The position numbers were made by a program, and so were the translations under genes. Positions 55,408 to 64,000 of a stretch of 64,000 bases of DNA are shown here, piece after piece (within the stretch, counting starts at the first letter, position 1; every line of letters starts with the position of its first letter). The notes under the pieces are model-generated. The model saw only the letters and a program-made list of their open reading frames with translations. It was not told the DNA's origin and ran no database searches. The stretch covers positions 1 to 64,000 of the forward strand of contig NZ_RWGU01000045.1 in assembly GCF_003944755.1 (NCBI RefSeq), given 5' to 3'. This DNA is from Rhodovulum robiginosum. GTDB lineage: Bacteria; Pseudomonadota; Alphaproteobacteria; Rhodobacterales; Rhodobacteraceae.

Positions 55408-56016
55408 TCAGCGCGGGCGGCAATAGCTTTGCTGGGCTGTCCAGGTGGCAATGTCGGTGCGTTTGGCAGCGCTGTGGAACGGCCCCCAATCGGCGGCAAT
55501 GCCGCGCCCACCCTTCGCCACCACCCCGTCGCGCGGCACCGTGTGGGCGGCGATACGGATGGCGCAGGACAGGTTGAGGGTGCCGTTCTTGAGGTCTTCG
55601 CCCGAGCGCGCCTGGCAGCCATAGCCGCGCGCGGTGGCAGGCGCGATCTGCACCAGTCCGAACCAGCGCCCGCCGCCGCCCACGGCACCCGGATTCCAGG
55701 TGCTTTCGTGCTTGGCGAGCGCGGAGAAGAGGCCCGCCCAGAAGGCGCGGCGCTGGGCCGGACCGGCCTCGGGGTAGGCCGGGCACCACGCGGTGATATC
55801 GGCGGGCACCAGATCGACGAGCGGCGCGCCGGGGCCCTGCAGCGCGGCGAGCGAGGCCTCGGTCCAGCGCGCGGCCTCGGGGCGGTGATCCCAGCGCATC
55901 GGCGGGCGCACGTTGCTGGTGGAAAAACCGGCGGTATCGGCCCGCATCACGGCATCTTTGCCGCCCGAACAGCCCGCCAAGAGGGCCACCAGCCCTGCCA
56001 GAACCATCGCCCGCAT
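55408..56016 (-). CDS. Lytic transglycosylase (SLT) lipoprotein
   Basis: A 202-residue lipoprotein: signal [16 protein letters not shown] with the lipid-attachment cysteine at residue 16. The mature body contains [17 protein letters not shown], with the catalytic glutamate in KHEST, and [19 protein letters not shown], the GLxQI/AT core of the transglycosylase SLT fold. It probably cleaves peptidoglycan at the outer-membrane face. ATG 56016 is set at the signal peptide; the upstream frame to 56082 is not supported. Convergent with the acyltransferase gene and divergent from gatB. Confidence 0.82.
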   Translation of the reverse strand: MRAMVLAGLVALLAGCSGGKDAVMRADTAGFSTSNVRPPMRWDHRPEAARWTEASLAALQGPGAPLVDLVPADITAWCPAYPEAGPAQRRAFWAGLFSALAKHESTWNPGAVGGGGRWFGLVQIAPATARGYGCQARSGEDLKNGTLNLSCAIRIAAHTVPRDGVVAKGGRGIAADWGPFHSAAKRTDIATWTAQQSYCRPR

Positions 56017-56175
56017 CTGTCTCTCCGGCGCAGCCTCGATTTTCGCGGGCAGTCTGTCGGTAACGGGCGCGGCGGGCAACACGGGGATGCGCGCGTCGGC
56101 GGAAAGCCGCGCGGCCCTTGCCCCCCTGCCGGGCTTGGCCTAGAACGCCCTTCGTTCCGGACCGGAGTTTGCCCC

Positions 56176-57684
56176 ATGCTCGACCTTGCCTTTGAGACCC
56201 CGAAACCCAAGGTGATCGCCGGCGCCAAGGCCGATTGGGAACTTGTGATCGGGCTGGAGGTACATGCCCAGGTGGCCAGCAAGGCCAAGCTGTTTTCCGG
56301 GGCCTCCACCGTCTTCGGCGCCGAGCCCAATTCCAACGTGTCCTTCGTCGATGCGGCGATGCCGGGCATGTTGCCGGTGATCAACGAGTTTTGCGTGGCC
56401 CAGGCGGTGCGCACCGGGCTGGGGCTGAAGGCCGCGATCAACCTGGTCTCGGCCTTCGACCGCAAGAATTATTTCTACCCCGACCTGCCGCAGGGCTACC
56501 AGATCAGCCAGCTTTATCATCCGATCGTGGGCGAGGGCGAGGTGCTGGTCGACATGGGCCCGGGCGTGGCGCGGCGTGTGCGGATCGAGCGCATCCATAT
56601 CGAGCAGGACGCCGGCAAGTCGATCCACGACATGGACCCGCATATGTCCTTCGTCGATCTCAACCGCACCGGCGTGGCACTGATGGAAATCGTCAGCCGC
56701 CCCGACATCCGCGGCCCCGAAGAGGCGGCGGCCTATGTCGGCAAACTGCGCCAGATCATGCGTTATCTCGGCACCTGCGACGGCAACATGCAGAACGGCA
56801 ACCTGCGCGCGGACGTGAATGTCAGCATCTGCAAGCCGGGCGCCTACGAGACATACCGCGAGACCGGCGATTTCTCGCATCTCGGCACGCGCTGCGAGAT
56901 CAAGAACATGAACTCGATGCGCTTTATCCAGGCCGCGATCGAGCACGAGGCGCGGCGCCAGATCGCGATCGTCGAGGATGGCGGAAAGGTCGTGCAGGAA
57001 ACCCGCCTCTACGATCCGGACAAGGGCGAAACGCGGTCGATGCGCTCGAAGGAAGAGGCGCATGATTACCGCTACTTCCCCTGCCCCGACCTCTTGCCGC
57101 TGGAGATCGAACAGGCATGGGTGGACGACATCGCCGCCAGCCTGCCTGAACTGCCCGATGAGAAGAAGGCACGTTTCGTCACCGAGTTCGGGCTGACCGA
57201 ATACGATGCGGGCGTGCTGACCGCCGATGTCGACTCGGCGGCCTATTTCGAGGCCGTGGCCGCGGGCCGCGACGGCAAGATGGCCGCCAACTGGGTGATC
57301 AACGAACTGTTCGGCCGGCTCAAGAAGGAAGAGCACGATATCACCGAGAGCCCGGTGAGCCCCGCGCAGCTGGGCGGCATCATCGATCTGATCGCCAAGG
57401 GCGACATTTCCGGCAAGATCGCCAAGGACCTGTTCGAGATCGTCTATACCGAGGGCGGCGACCCGGCCGAGATCGTCGAGGCGCGCGGTATGAAGCAGGT
57501 GACCGATACCGGCGAAATCGAAAAGGTGGTCGACGAGATCATCGCCGCAAACCCCGCGCAGGTGGAAAAGGCCAAGCAGAACCCCAAGCTTGCCGGATGG
57601 TTCGTGGGCCAGGTGATGAAGGCCACCGGCGGCAAGGCCAACCCCAAGGCGGTGAACGAGATCGTGGCGAAACGGCTGGGCTGA
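56176..57684 (+). CDS. gatB: Asp-tRNA(Asn)/Glu-tRNA(Gln) amidotransferase subunit B
   Basis: A 502-residue subunit of the GatCAB complex that converts mis-charged Glu-tRNA(Gln) or Asp-tRNA(Asn) to the correct amide. GatB features are [57 protein letters not shown] and the C-terminal YqeY-like domain ([16 protein letters not shown], then [12 protein letters not shown]). ATG 56176 begins [13 protein letters not shown]; the frame extends upstream to 55342 but only as a shadow of the lipoprotein gene. Single gene, with gatA and gatC elsewhere. Confidence 0.96.
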   Translation: MLDLAFETPKPKVIAGAKADWELVIGLEVHAQVASKAKLFSGASTVFGAEPNSNVSFVDAAMPGMLPVINEFCVAQAVRTGLGLKAAINLVSAFDRKNYFYPDLPQGYQISQLYHPIVGEGEVLVDMGPGVARRVRIERIHIEQDAGKSIHDMDPHMSFVDLNRTGVALMEIVSRPDIRGPEEAAAYVGKLRQIMRYLGTCDGNMQNGNLRADVNVSICKPGAYETYRETGDFSHLGTRCEIKNMNSMRFIQAAIEHEARRQIAIVEDGGKVVQETRLYDPDKGETRSMRSKEEAHDYRYFPCPDLLPLEIEQAWVDDIAASLPELPDEKKARFVTEFGLTEYDAGVLTADVDSAAYFEAVAAGRDGKMAANWVINELFGRLKKEEHDITESPVSPAQLGGIIDLIAKGDISGKIAKDLFEIVYTEGGDPAEIVEARGMKQVTDTGEIEKVVDEIIAANPAQVEKAKQNPKLAGWFVGQVMKATGGKANPKAVNEIVAKRLG

Positions 57685-57712
57685 GGCACGCAGGGCCCCG
57701 ACCCGGCGGGGG

Positions 57713-58963
57713 CTAGTCGGTCTCGACCGTGACGGTCAGAACGTCCGACGGCATCATCTCGGTTGTCGCGTCGGCCTCGCGCTCGATAAGCTCTCCATCC
57801 GCGTTGCGGCGCATCAGCCGGTAGGTTACCGTCACCTCACGCTCCGGCCCGGTCAACTGGCCCAGTTCGCGCCCGGCGAGGCGCCGCTTGTCGCGGGCCT
57901 CTTCGATTGCGACCTCAAGCACCGGCAGCCGCTGGCGCACCTCTGACAGCGCCACGATGGCCCGGCGTTCCCGTTCGGCGAGGGTCTGGCGGCGGTCGCG
58001 CTCGACCTCGGCGATACGTGTGCGGGTTTCGAACAGCGCCTGTTCGAGGTCGATCAGGCCGTTTTCCAGGCTGGCCTGGGTCGCCTGGATCGCCAGCATC
58101 TGGTCGGAGCGCACCAATCCGCGCTCGTCGAGACGGTTGAGCCGCTCGGCCGCAGCATCGACGCTGGCGATCCGCTCGCGCTGGGTGGCGATCTTGCGTT
58201 CGATGGCCGCGACCTCGGCGTTCAACAGCTCTTCCAGCCGGTCGAAGGCGGCCATTTCCTCGCGGAACTGCGATTGCGCGAGTTCGAAGGCACGCCGCTC
58301 GTCCGCGAGGATGGCGGCCTCGGCCTCGGGTCCGTCGGGGTGGTCGAGCGCACCGACCGGCGCCATCGCCTCGGCATCCTGCGACTCGGCGGCCAGCCGC
58401 GCTTCGCGGGCGATCAGCCGTGCACGCTCGTCACGGGCCGACGCGATGGTCGAGGCCGACGAGATATGGTCGCGCGTCAGCGTGTAGCGCGCATCGGTCG
58501 TGCCAAGCAGACCGCCGGCGAGGCTGAGCGCCTGTACCGCCGGGGCGCCCGGTGTCAGGGCGTAGGCGCCGGGCGCGGCGACATCGCCCAGCACGAAGAC
58601 CGGGCCGTGGCGCACGATGCTGACCGACAGGCCCGGCGCCTCGATCAGGCCGATGCGATCCTGCAGCGCGCGGGCCACGTCATCGGTCAGCTCGGGCAGC
58701 GTCCGGCCCGCCGCCGGGATGAAGCCCAGCAAGGCAATGCTGATATTGCCGTCGGTGTCGATGACGTATTCGCGCGACAGCGCCGTCCATGTGCGGTTGA
58801 CCGTCTCTTCGGCATTGAACTCGACGATCTGCACCTCGACCACGTCGGATACGCTCAGCCGATAGGGCGTACGATCTTGCGCAACCGACGGAGCTGCAGA
58901 GCCGACGCATAGCGCGAAAAGGAAGAGCCGGAAAATACGGAGAATTCTTGCCTGAAACCTCAT
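57713..58963 (-). CDS. Polysaccharide biosynthesis/export (Wza-like) protein with coiled coil
   Basis: A 416-residue exported protein. Signal peptide MRFQARILRIFRLFLFALCV, cleaved after AQ. Residues about 30-130 hold a polysaccharide export domain (YRLSVSDVVEVQIVEFN, ISIALLGFIPAAGRTLPEL) and an SLBB-like region (VFVLGDVAAPGAYALTPG). Residues about 180-350 are a long alpha-helical coiled coil rich in Glu/Arg/Ala, and the end returns to beta structure. The layout resembles outer-membrane exporters with periplasmic coiled coils. ATG 58963 was chosen for the signal; upstream ATGs at 58999 and 59008 are possible. No other capsule genes are adjacent. Confidence 0.82.
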   Translation of the reverse strand: MRFQARILRIFRLFLFALCVGSAAPSVAQDRTPYRLSVSDVVEVQIVEFNAEETVNRTWTALSREYVIDTDGNISIALLGFIPAAGRTLPELTDDVARALQDRIGLIEAPGLSVSIVRHGPVFVLGDVAAPGAYALTPGAPAVQALSLAGGLLGTTDARYTLTRDHISSASTIASARDERARLIAREARLAAESQDAEAMAPVGALDHPDGPEAEAAILADERRAFELAQSQFREEMAAFDRLEELLNAEVAAIERKIATQRERIASVDAAAERLNRLDERGLVRSDQMLAIQATQASLENGLIDLEQALFETRTRIAEVERDRRQTLAERERRAIVALSEVRQRLPVLEVAIEEARDKRRLAGRELGQLTGPEREVTVTYRLMRRNADGELIEREADATTEMMPSDVLTVTVETD

Positions 58964-59181
58964 GGCCGAACGGACCTTTACGAATGGCACCAAAGACATA
59001 CAACGCATCGTGCCAAGTTCGGGCCTATCCGGCAACCGTGGCGTAAGGCGCGGCGCGGGACGGCGGGAAAGATCCGAGCGCGGAAGACCGGTACAAGCCC
59101 GAACCGGCCCCTGCGCGGATGCGGCGGAAAGACAAACGGCGACCCCTCGGGCCGCCGCCATCACGATCGCTCTTGCCCGTG

Positions 59182-59880
59182 TCAGCTGCGCGTTCGGCGC
59201 AACGCGGCGAGCGCGCCGAGCCCGGCCAACAGCATCAGCCCGGCGGCGGGCAGCGGCACCGGGGCAAGGGCGAATTCCATCGCCGGCATGTCGGGTCCGC
59301 CGGGCACGTCCAGGTCCCGCTCGGACAGGAAGGTCAGGCTGGTGATGGCCTCGTCCAGAGAGAACTCGATCAGCGCGACGGTGTTGTAGGTTCCCGCGCC
59401 GACCGGCGTGATGGGATCTTCGAGATCGGCGTTGATGACCTCCATCACGTCGTCGCCGGTCACCGACTCGGTGCCGTTGAAGATGATCTCATTGAAAACG
59501 TCGATCGAGCCCCAGAGCAGCCTGATGGAGCCGACACCGCTGCCGGCCAGGGTCAGCGTCTGGGGCGACGGCGCGCCGTTCGAGCCGTTGACGCCACCGA
59601 CCGCGAAGAAATCCCTGCTGTCGGCGATCCCGGTATTGGCAAAGGGCGACCGATAGCTGCGCGGCACGGTCGAGGGCGGCACATCGACCTGCGGGTCGGG
59701 GCCGCTCCAACTGGCGCCGCCGGGCATATGGGCGCCATAGCCCTCGGCGAAAACATCCGCCGTGTTGCCCGTCAGGTTGGTCGACCAGTCGATGACGGAA
59801 ATGGTGACGGCCGAGGCCGGAACGCCAAGGCCAAGAACGGTCGCGCCGGCCAGAATGGTAGAATGAATGAGCTTTCGCAT
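59182..59880 (-). CDS. VPLPA-CTERM sorting-domain exported protein (second)
   Basis: A 232-residue exported protein with a Sec signal (MRKLIHSTILAGATVLGLGV, cleaved after SASA or ASA), a beta-rich body containing FSLDEAITSLTFLSERD, and a C-terminal sorting tail: APVPLPAAGLMLLAGLGALA, then a basic end RRTRS. It resembles PEP/VPLPA-CTERM proteins anchored or exported through exosortase. Function of the body unknown. The upstream region and neighbours do not suggest an operon. It is unlike the first VPLPA protein outside signal and tail. Confidence 0.85.
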   Translation of the reverse strand: MRKLIHSTILAGATVLGLGVPASAVTISVIDWSTNLTGNTADVFAEGYGAHMPGGASWSGPDPQVDVPPSTVPRSYRSPFANTGIADSRDFFAVGGVNGSNGAPSPQTLTLAGSGVGSIRLLWGSIDVFNEIIFNGTESVTGDDVMEVINADLEDPITPVGAGTYNTVALIEFSLDEAITSLTFLSERDLDVPGGPDMPAMEFALAPVPLPAAGLMLLAGLGALAALRRTRS

Positions 59881-59967
59881 GACGCCCCCCCAGAACGTTC
59901 AATTGAACTCAAGGCTAACACATCGCGGCACGTGCGAACAGATGGCGCGCGGCGGCGCAGCAAACCC

Positions 59968-60942
59968 TCAGGGCCGTTCGTGCACCTTCAGCCGCCCTTC
60001 CAGCCAGGGCAGCCTCGCCAGCGACGGATCGACAACGACCGCGCGCACCAGCCCGCGCAGCCGGTCGGCCACCCGCTCGGGCATGTCGCGCAACACGCCC
60101 CGCCGCGCGCTGAGCGAGATCGTGCGCGACAACGGCTCAAAGGGCAGCGGCATCAGCGCGACCTCGTCGCCGAAACGCTGGGCGTGCAGATAGCCCAGCG
60201 GTGTCAGGATGGTCCAGCCGGCGCCACCGGCCACCATCGCCATGATCGCGGGATAGCTGTCGAGCTCGAACCGGTGGGCAAGGGTGAGGTTCTGGCGCGC
60301 CAGGTGCTCGGCGATTTGCCGGCCCATCAGGTGGCGCAGGGTGTACTGGATCAGCGGCAGCGTCTTGAGTTGGGCCAGCACGTCGCCCCCGGGGTCGACC
60401 GCGCCCCGCGGCACCGCCGCGACGAAGGGCTCGCTGAGCAGCGGATGCACCTCCATCCAGTCGGCCGTGGCGCCCATGTCGGCGGCCACGACCATGTCGA
60501 GCGCGCGGGTGTCGAGCAGATCGAACAGCCTGTGGCTGGGCCCGGTGACAAGCTGGAACTGGCATTGCCGCAGGTCTTCGGCCATCCCCGCCAACAGGCG
60601 CGGCGTCACGTCGGCCTCGAAATCCTCGATCATGCCCAGGCGAAACCGGGTGAGCCCGGCCATGTCCTCGGCGGCCAGCTCGGCGCGGGCCTGATGGGCC
60701 TCGGTCAGGATCACCCGTGCGCGCTGGCGAAACATCTCGCCCGCGGGCGTCAGCATCACCGGGCGGGTGGCGCGGTCCATCAGCGTGGCGCCGAGGGCGG
60801 CCTCGAGCGCGCTGATCTGCTGGCTGATCGCCGAGGGGCTGGCCTGAAGCCGCCGGGCCGCGGCCGATACCGTGCCTTCCTCGGCGGCGGCGAGAAACGC
60901 CTCGATCCCCCAAAGGCTGATACGGCCGGCAGACTGGACCAT
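59968..60942 (-). CDS. LysR-family transcriptional regulator
   Basis: A 324-residue LysR protein. The N-terminal winged helix (residues about 8-67) includes FLAAAEEGTVSAAARRLQAS and SAISQQISALEAALGATL. A linker helix and a C-terminal substrate-binding domain follow. The regulated genes and ligand are unknown: LysR regulators usually control a divergent gene, here the SAM methyltransferase 204 bp away, or themselves. ATG 60942 begins MVQSAGRISLWGIEAF. No clear T-N11-A site was picked out in the intergenic region. Confidence 0.88.
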   Translation of the reverse strand: MVQSAGRISLWGIEAFLAAAEEGTVSAAARRLQASPSAISQQISALEAALGATLMDRATRPVMLTPAGEMFRQRARVILTEAHQARAELAAEDMAGLTRFRLGMIEDFEADVTPRLLAGMAEDLRQCQFQLVTGPSHRLFDLLDTRALDMVVAADMGATADWMEVHPLLSEPFVAAVPRGAVDPGGDVLAQLKTLPLIQYTLRHLMGRQIAEHLARQNLTLAHRFELDSYPAIMAMVAGGAGWTILTPLGYLHAQRFGDEVALMPLPFEPLSRTISLSARRGVLRDMPERVADRLRGLVRAVVVDPSLARLPWLEGRLKVHERP

Positions 60943-61146
60943 GGCAATAAAGCCCTTCGATGTGGGACCGCACCGACGCTACGGCCTTGAGCCCCCCGGG
61001 GCAACGGAAACCGCAGGCTTTCGCACGGCGCGTGCCCGCGCTCCCGCATTCGGGATTGGCGCCAGAGGGCAATCGGCCCTAACCTTGCGATGGGACGCGC
61101 GGTCATCGCGGGTCCGCCATTTCGCAGCGCGTATTGAAGACACCCC

Positions 61147-61785
61147 ATGCTTTGGATCGATAAACTCAAGGGAACCGGGCTGAAGACCCGCGTGATGCAC
61201 CCCTACGACGAATTCTGGGACCAGCGGCTGGGGGTCGGGACGTTCGGGTACATGCCCGGCGAGGGCGACCGCGAGTCCCCCACCCGGCGGGTCCATTACA
61301 ACCCGACCGGCTACAGGCGGATCTTCGAGATTTTCAAGCGGCTAGAACTGGATGAGTCCTGCCGGTTCCTCGACCTCGGCAGCGGCCTCGGGCGGGCGGT
61401 GTTCGCCGCCCATTGGTCCGGTGCCGCCGAAGCCGTGGGGGTCGAGATCAACGAGACGCTGTTCCGCGACACGCTGAAAAACCTCGACGGCTACCGCCGC
61501 CGCGACGACCGCATCCGGTTCCACAACGCGCCGGCCGAGGAATACAGCCCCGAAACGGCCAATGTCGTTTACATATTTCACGCCTTCGGACCCGCAACGC
61601 TGCAACAGGTGCTGGAAAACCTCGAAGAAAGCCTCACCGCGCATCCGCGCCGGCTGCGGATCGTCTATGAGAACCCGGTCCACGCGGATGTGATCGACGC
61701 GCGCCCGGCCTTCCAGCGGTTCGAGCATTGGAAGGGGCGGGAAAAGAAGGGCAGCCGATACGCCACGACCTTCTGGACGACCTGA
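61147..61785 (+). CDS. Class I SAM-dependent methyltransferase, unknown substrate
   Basis: A 212-residue protein with SAM motif I FLDLGSGLGRAVFAA (about residues 76-90), motif II acidic GVEINETLF, and a later VVYIFHAFGPATLQQVLEN. The N-terminal 65 residues include RRVHYNPTGYRRIFEIFKRL. Its substrate is not recognisable; the family includes small-molecule and protein methyltransferases. ATG 61147 starts MLWIDKLKGTGLKTRV. Divergent from the LysR gene, so it may be its target. Confidence 0.78.
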   Translation: MLWIDKLKGTGLKTRVMHPYDEFWDQRLGVGTFGYMPGEGDRESPTRRVHYNPTGYRRIFEIFKRLELDESCRFLDLGSGLGRAVFAAHWSGAAEAVGVEINETLFRDTLKNLDGYRRRDDRIRFHNAPAEEYSPETANVVYIFHAFGPATLQQVLENLEESLTAHPRRLRIVYENPVHADVIDARPAFQRFEHWKGREKKGSRYATTFWTT

Positions 61786-61927
61786 CCGTGGGCGCCGCAT
61801 CGCATTGACGGGGCAGGCCGCGCTCGGCCACACTCCGCCGCAAGCGACCAGCCGCGCCTCTTTGTGCTGGCCCCCCACAAAACCGCGTCTCCGGCATGGC
61901 CCGCGCGCGATTGCGAAAGGACCGGCG

Positions 61928-63295
61928 ATGCCCGACACCGCCCCGACGAGTTGGCCCGCCCGCGCCGAAGCCAGCAGTTTCTTCGGCTTCACCGACCTGC
62001 CCTCGGTGCGCGAGCGCGGCACCGTGGTTCTGACCCGCGGCGAGGGGCCTTACGTGATCGACAGCGAGGGCCGGCGCTATCTCGACGCCAATTCGGGGCT
62101 TTGGAACATGGTCGCGGGGTTCGACCACGCCGGCCTCGCCCAAGCCGCAAAGGCGCAATACGACCGTTTTCCGGGCTATCATTCCTTTTTCGGGCGGATG
62201 TCAGACCAGACCGTGATGCTCAGCGAAAAACTGGTCGAGGTCTCGCCGTTTCCGCGCGGCCGCGTCTTCTACACCAATTCCGGGTCCGAGGCGAACGACA
62301 CGCTGGTCAAGATGCTGTGGTTCCTGGGCCGCGCCGAGGGCGCCCCCGAGCGGCGCAAGATCCTGACGCGGGTGAACGGCTATCACGGGGTGACGGTCGC
62401 TGCGGCCTCGATGACCGGCAAGCCCTACAACGCGCTTTTCGGCCTGCCGCTGCCAGGCTTCCTGCATCTCACCTGCCCGCATTACTGGCGCGAGGGCGGA
62501 CCCGGCGAAAGCGAGGCGGCGTTTACCGCGCGGCTGGCGGACGAACTGGAAGAGGTGATCGCACGCGAAGGCGCCGAGACCATCGCCGGCTTCTTCGCCG
62601 AGCCGGTGATCGGCGCGGGCGGCGTGATCCCGCCGCCGGAGGGCTATTTCCAGGCCATCGGGCCGATCCTGAAACGCCACGGCATCCCGCTGATCTCGGA
62701 CGAGGTGATCTGCGGATTCGGGCGCACCGGCGAGGTCTGGGGCTGCGAGAGCTACGATTTCACGCCCGACGCCATCGTCGCCTCCAAGGCGCTGACGGCG
62801 GGCTACTTCCCGATGGGCGCGGTGATCCTGGGGCCCGACCTGGCCGACCGGATGCAGGCGGCCTCGGAGGCGGTCGAGGAATTCCCCCACGGCTTTACCG
62901 CCTCGGGCCACCCGGTGGGCTGCGCCATCGCGCTGAAAGCCATCGACGTGATCCTTAACGAGGGGCTGCTCGACAATGTCCGCGCCCTGACGCCGCAATT
63001 CGAGGCCGGGCTCGCGCGGCTGGCCGAGCACCGCAATATCGGCGAATGGCGGGGACGCGGGCTGATGGGCGCGCTTGAGGCCGTGGCGGACAAGGCGACC
63101 AAGACCCCCTTCCCCGCCGAGCTGTCGGTCAGCGAGCGCGTCGCCAATGCCTGTACCGATCACGGTCTGATCTGCCGCCCGCTGGGCCAGTCGATCGTGC
63201 TTTGCCCGCCCTTCATCATGACCGAAGCCCAGATGGACGAGATGTTCGAAAAGCTGGAGGCGTCGCTCGAACGGGTCTTCGCCGAGGTCGCCTGA
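61928..63295 (+). CDS. Class III pyridoxal-phosphate aminotransferase
   Basis: A 455-residue class III aminotransferase. The PLP lysine is in VASKALTAGYFPMGA; other motifs are TNSGSEANDTLVKMLWF, RVNGYHGVTVAAASMTG and ISDEVICGFGRTGEVWG. Compared with the pyrimidine-operon enzyme at 31468 the N-terminus and binding pocket differ (NSGLWNMVAGFDHAG against TAGLWCCNAGHCRP), so it acts on another omega-amino acid or amine. ATG 61928 begins MPDTAPTSWPARAE after GAAAGGACC; the upstream frame is intergenic. It converges on phaR with a 24-bp gap. Confidence 0.88.
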   Translation: MPDTAPTSWPARAEASSFFGFTDLPSVRERGTVVLTRGEGPYVIDSEGRRYLDANSGLWNMVAGFDHAGLAQAAKAQYDRFPGYHSFFGRMSDQTVMLSEKLVEVSPFPRGRVFYTNSGSEANDTLVKMLWFLGRAEGAPERRKILTRVNGYHGVTVAAASMTGKPYNALFGLPLPGFLHLTCPHYWREGGPGESEAAFTARLADELEEVIAREGAETIAGFFAEPVIGAGGVIPPPEGYFQAIGPILKRHGIPLISDEVICGFGRTGEVWGCESYDFTPDAIVASKALTAGYFPMGAVILGPDLADRMQAASEAVEEFPHGFTASGHPVGCAIALKAIDVILNEGLLDNVRALTPQFEAGLARLAEHRNIGEWRGRGLMGALEAVADKATKTPFPAELSVSERVANACTDHGLICRPLGQSIVLCPPFIMTEAQMDEMFEKLEASLERVFAEVA

Positions 63296-63319
63296 GCGCC
63301 TCGCCAGCCGGGCGGCGTC

Positions 63320-63856
63320 CTATTCGTTAATTTTGGAAAGCTTGTCCTGCAACTCGGCAAGCTGCTGCTTGATCTCCGCGAGATCCTCTTCGGACTCTTT
63401 CTCGGGAGTCGAGCTAGGTGCCCAGCCCCCGGTCATCGCCTTGAGGAACGCTTCTTGCTGGGCCTGCATCGCCTCGAAGCCCGGCACCGCCGCCATCGGG
63501 TTCATCTTGCCCATGTTCTGCATCATCTTCGACTGCCCGTCGCGGAGCATCTCGAAGCTGGCGGCCAGGAATTGCGGAACGATGGAATTGGCCGAGGTCG
63601 TGTAGCTGCGCACCAGGTCGGTCAGAACCGCGATCGGCAGCACGCTTTCGCCCTTGCTCTCGTGCTCGGCGATGATCTGCAACAGGTACTGGCGCGTGAG
63701 GTCGTCGCCGCTTTTCAGGTCGATGATCTGCACCTCGCGCCCGTCGCGGATGAACCGCGCGATATCCTCGAGCGTGACGTAGTCGCTGGTCTCGGTGTTA
63801 TAAAGCCGGCGGCTGGCATAGCGCTTGATCAGCAGCGGCGGTCGATCGTCGGACAC
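63320..63856 (-). CDS. phaR: Polyhydroxyalkanoate synthesis repressor
   Basis: A 178-residue PhaR. The N-terminal DNA-binding domain PHB_acc_N reads PLLIKRYASRRLYNTETSDY, then VTLEDIARFIRDG; a second accumulation-regulatory domain includes LPIAVLTDLVRSY, followed by a C-terminal coiled coil (EEDLAEIKQQLAELQDKL). PhaR represses phasin and its own gene until nascent PHA granules titrate it. Start: GTG 63856 has a perfect GGGAGG site 8 bases upstream. The in-frame ATGs at 63877 and 63883 lie before that site and are unlikely. The other pha genes are expected to the right of the window on this strand. Confidence 0.93.
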   Translation of the reverse strand: MSDDRPPLLIKRYASRRLYNTETSDYVTLEDIARFIRDGREVQIIDLKSGDDLTRQYLLQIIAEHESKGESVLPIAVLTDLVRSYTTSANSIVPQFLAASFEMLRDGQSKMMQNMGKMNPMAAVPGFEAMQAQQEAFLKAMTGGWAPSSTPEKESEEDLAEIKQQLAELQDKLSKINE

Positions 63857-63883
63857 AGGGCGGGCCTCCCTCGGCATAAGCAT

Positions 63884-63932
63884 GCATATTGCAGCGCAGC
63901 AGAGCTTAGGCGCTGCGGACGCAAAAAGAAAG
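63884..63932. promoter_or_regulatory. TGC/GCA-rich promoter region of phaR
   Basis: The stretch upstream of phaR is rich in TGC and GCA triplets (ATTGCAGCGCAGCAGAGC, then GCGCTGCGGACGCA). PhaR of Paracoccus and Rhodobacter binds CTGC/GCAG-type paired sites, so autoregulation here is plausible. No perfect CTGC-N3/4-GCAG site is present. Confidence 0.35.
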
Positions 63933-63955
63933 GGCGGGCAAAAGATGCCCGCCCC
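63925..63955 (-). terminator. Terminator of the gene upstream of phaR
   Basis: GGGCGGGCA (63933-63941) pairs with TGCCCGCCC (63947-63955) around a 5-base loop, and on the minus strand is followed by TTTCTTTTT. It should end a minus-strand gene beyond 64000, probably the phasin gene that usually precedes phaR. Confidence 0.7.
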
Positions 63956-64000
63956 AGAAATCCCGCCGGCGGGGAGGACGCCGGCAGTATTTCATCGGGT

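Noticed and set aside
61864-62958. 364-codon plus-strand frame overlapping the class III aminotransferase
   Set aside because: A +1 shadow made of Arg/Pro/Gly-rich sequence; the other frame carries every aminotransferase motif.

Overview
The window is high-GC, densely coded chromosomal DNA from an alphaproteobacterium, most likely a member of the Rhodobacterales (Roseobacter/Paracoccus type). Evidence for this is GapR, an NDUFA12-type complex I subunit, VPLPA-CTERM surface proteins, RTX and Hint secreted proteins, an ScfR-type regulator, PhaR with the PHA system, and TTGAT-N4-ATCAA (FNR/FnrL) boxes. I see no rRNA, tRNA, CRISPR array, insertion sequence or prophage. About 57 protein genes are supported, including one 50-codon lipoprotein gene (22943-23095, minus) and one gene broken by a frameshift.

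Layout. 1-2848: 5' part of a giant secreted protein made of Calx-beta-like domains in exact 720-bp tandem repeats, then RTX repeats running off the window edge. 3012-6677: gapR, a small membrane protein, a degenerate FadJ-like enzyme, small hypotheticals and a DksA-like zinc protein. 6731-9140: a sulfide/persulfide cluster (ETHE1-like MBL dioxygenase, two YeeE/YedE half-transporters with the first frameshifted, a DUF442 sulfurtransferase) behind an FNR-type box. 9166-10621: a GFA-family zinc protein and a FliM/FliN-like SpoA protein. 10695-22899: a carboxylate-metabolism island containing a one-domain response regulator, a small membrane protein and an SSF-symporter histidine kinase (all translationally coupled), an ScfR-type regulator, a complete HAAT (branched-chain amino acid type) ABC transporter, and acetyl-CoA synthetase.

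22943-35688: the FNR-box lipoprotein, an acyl-CoA ligase, and an approximately 11-kb minus-strand reductive pyrimidine-degradation operon. Its order of transcription is preT, preA, omega-aminotransferase, carbamoyl-beta-alanine amidohydrolase, dihydropyrimidinase, then an NMT1/THI5-type ABC transporter, ending at a strong terminator. Together these should import a pyrimidine and convert uracil through dihydrouracil and N-carbamoyl-beta-alanine to beta-alanine and malonate semialdehyde.

35869-46248: a VPLPA-CTERM protein, accB-accC-aat converging on DUF2155-mlaD-NDUFA12, pntA-pntB, a methyltransferase, kynureninase and a GNAT acetyltransferase. 46436-64000: an RTX/Hint protein, a glutamine-amidotransferase-like hydrolase, cryptochrome/photolyase with DUF2256, pepN, an acyltransferase, a lytic transglycosylase lipoprotein, gatB, a polysaccharide-export protein, a second VPLPA-CTERM protein, a LysR regulator, a methyltransferase, a class III aminotransferase and phaR.

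The points most worth following up are the ScfR/ABC/Acs island with TTTGTAAA operator-like sites, the class-II-spaced FNR box in front of the small lipoprotein, the frameshifted YeeE gene, the FadJ-like protein with several altered active-site residues, and the homogenised 720-bp repeats.
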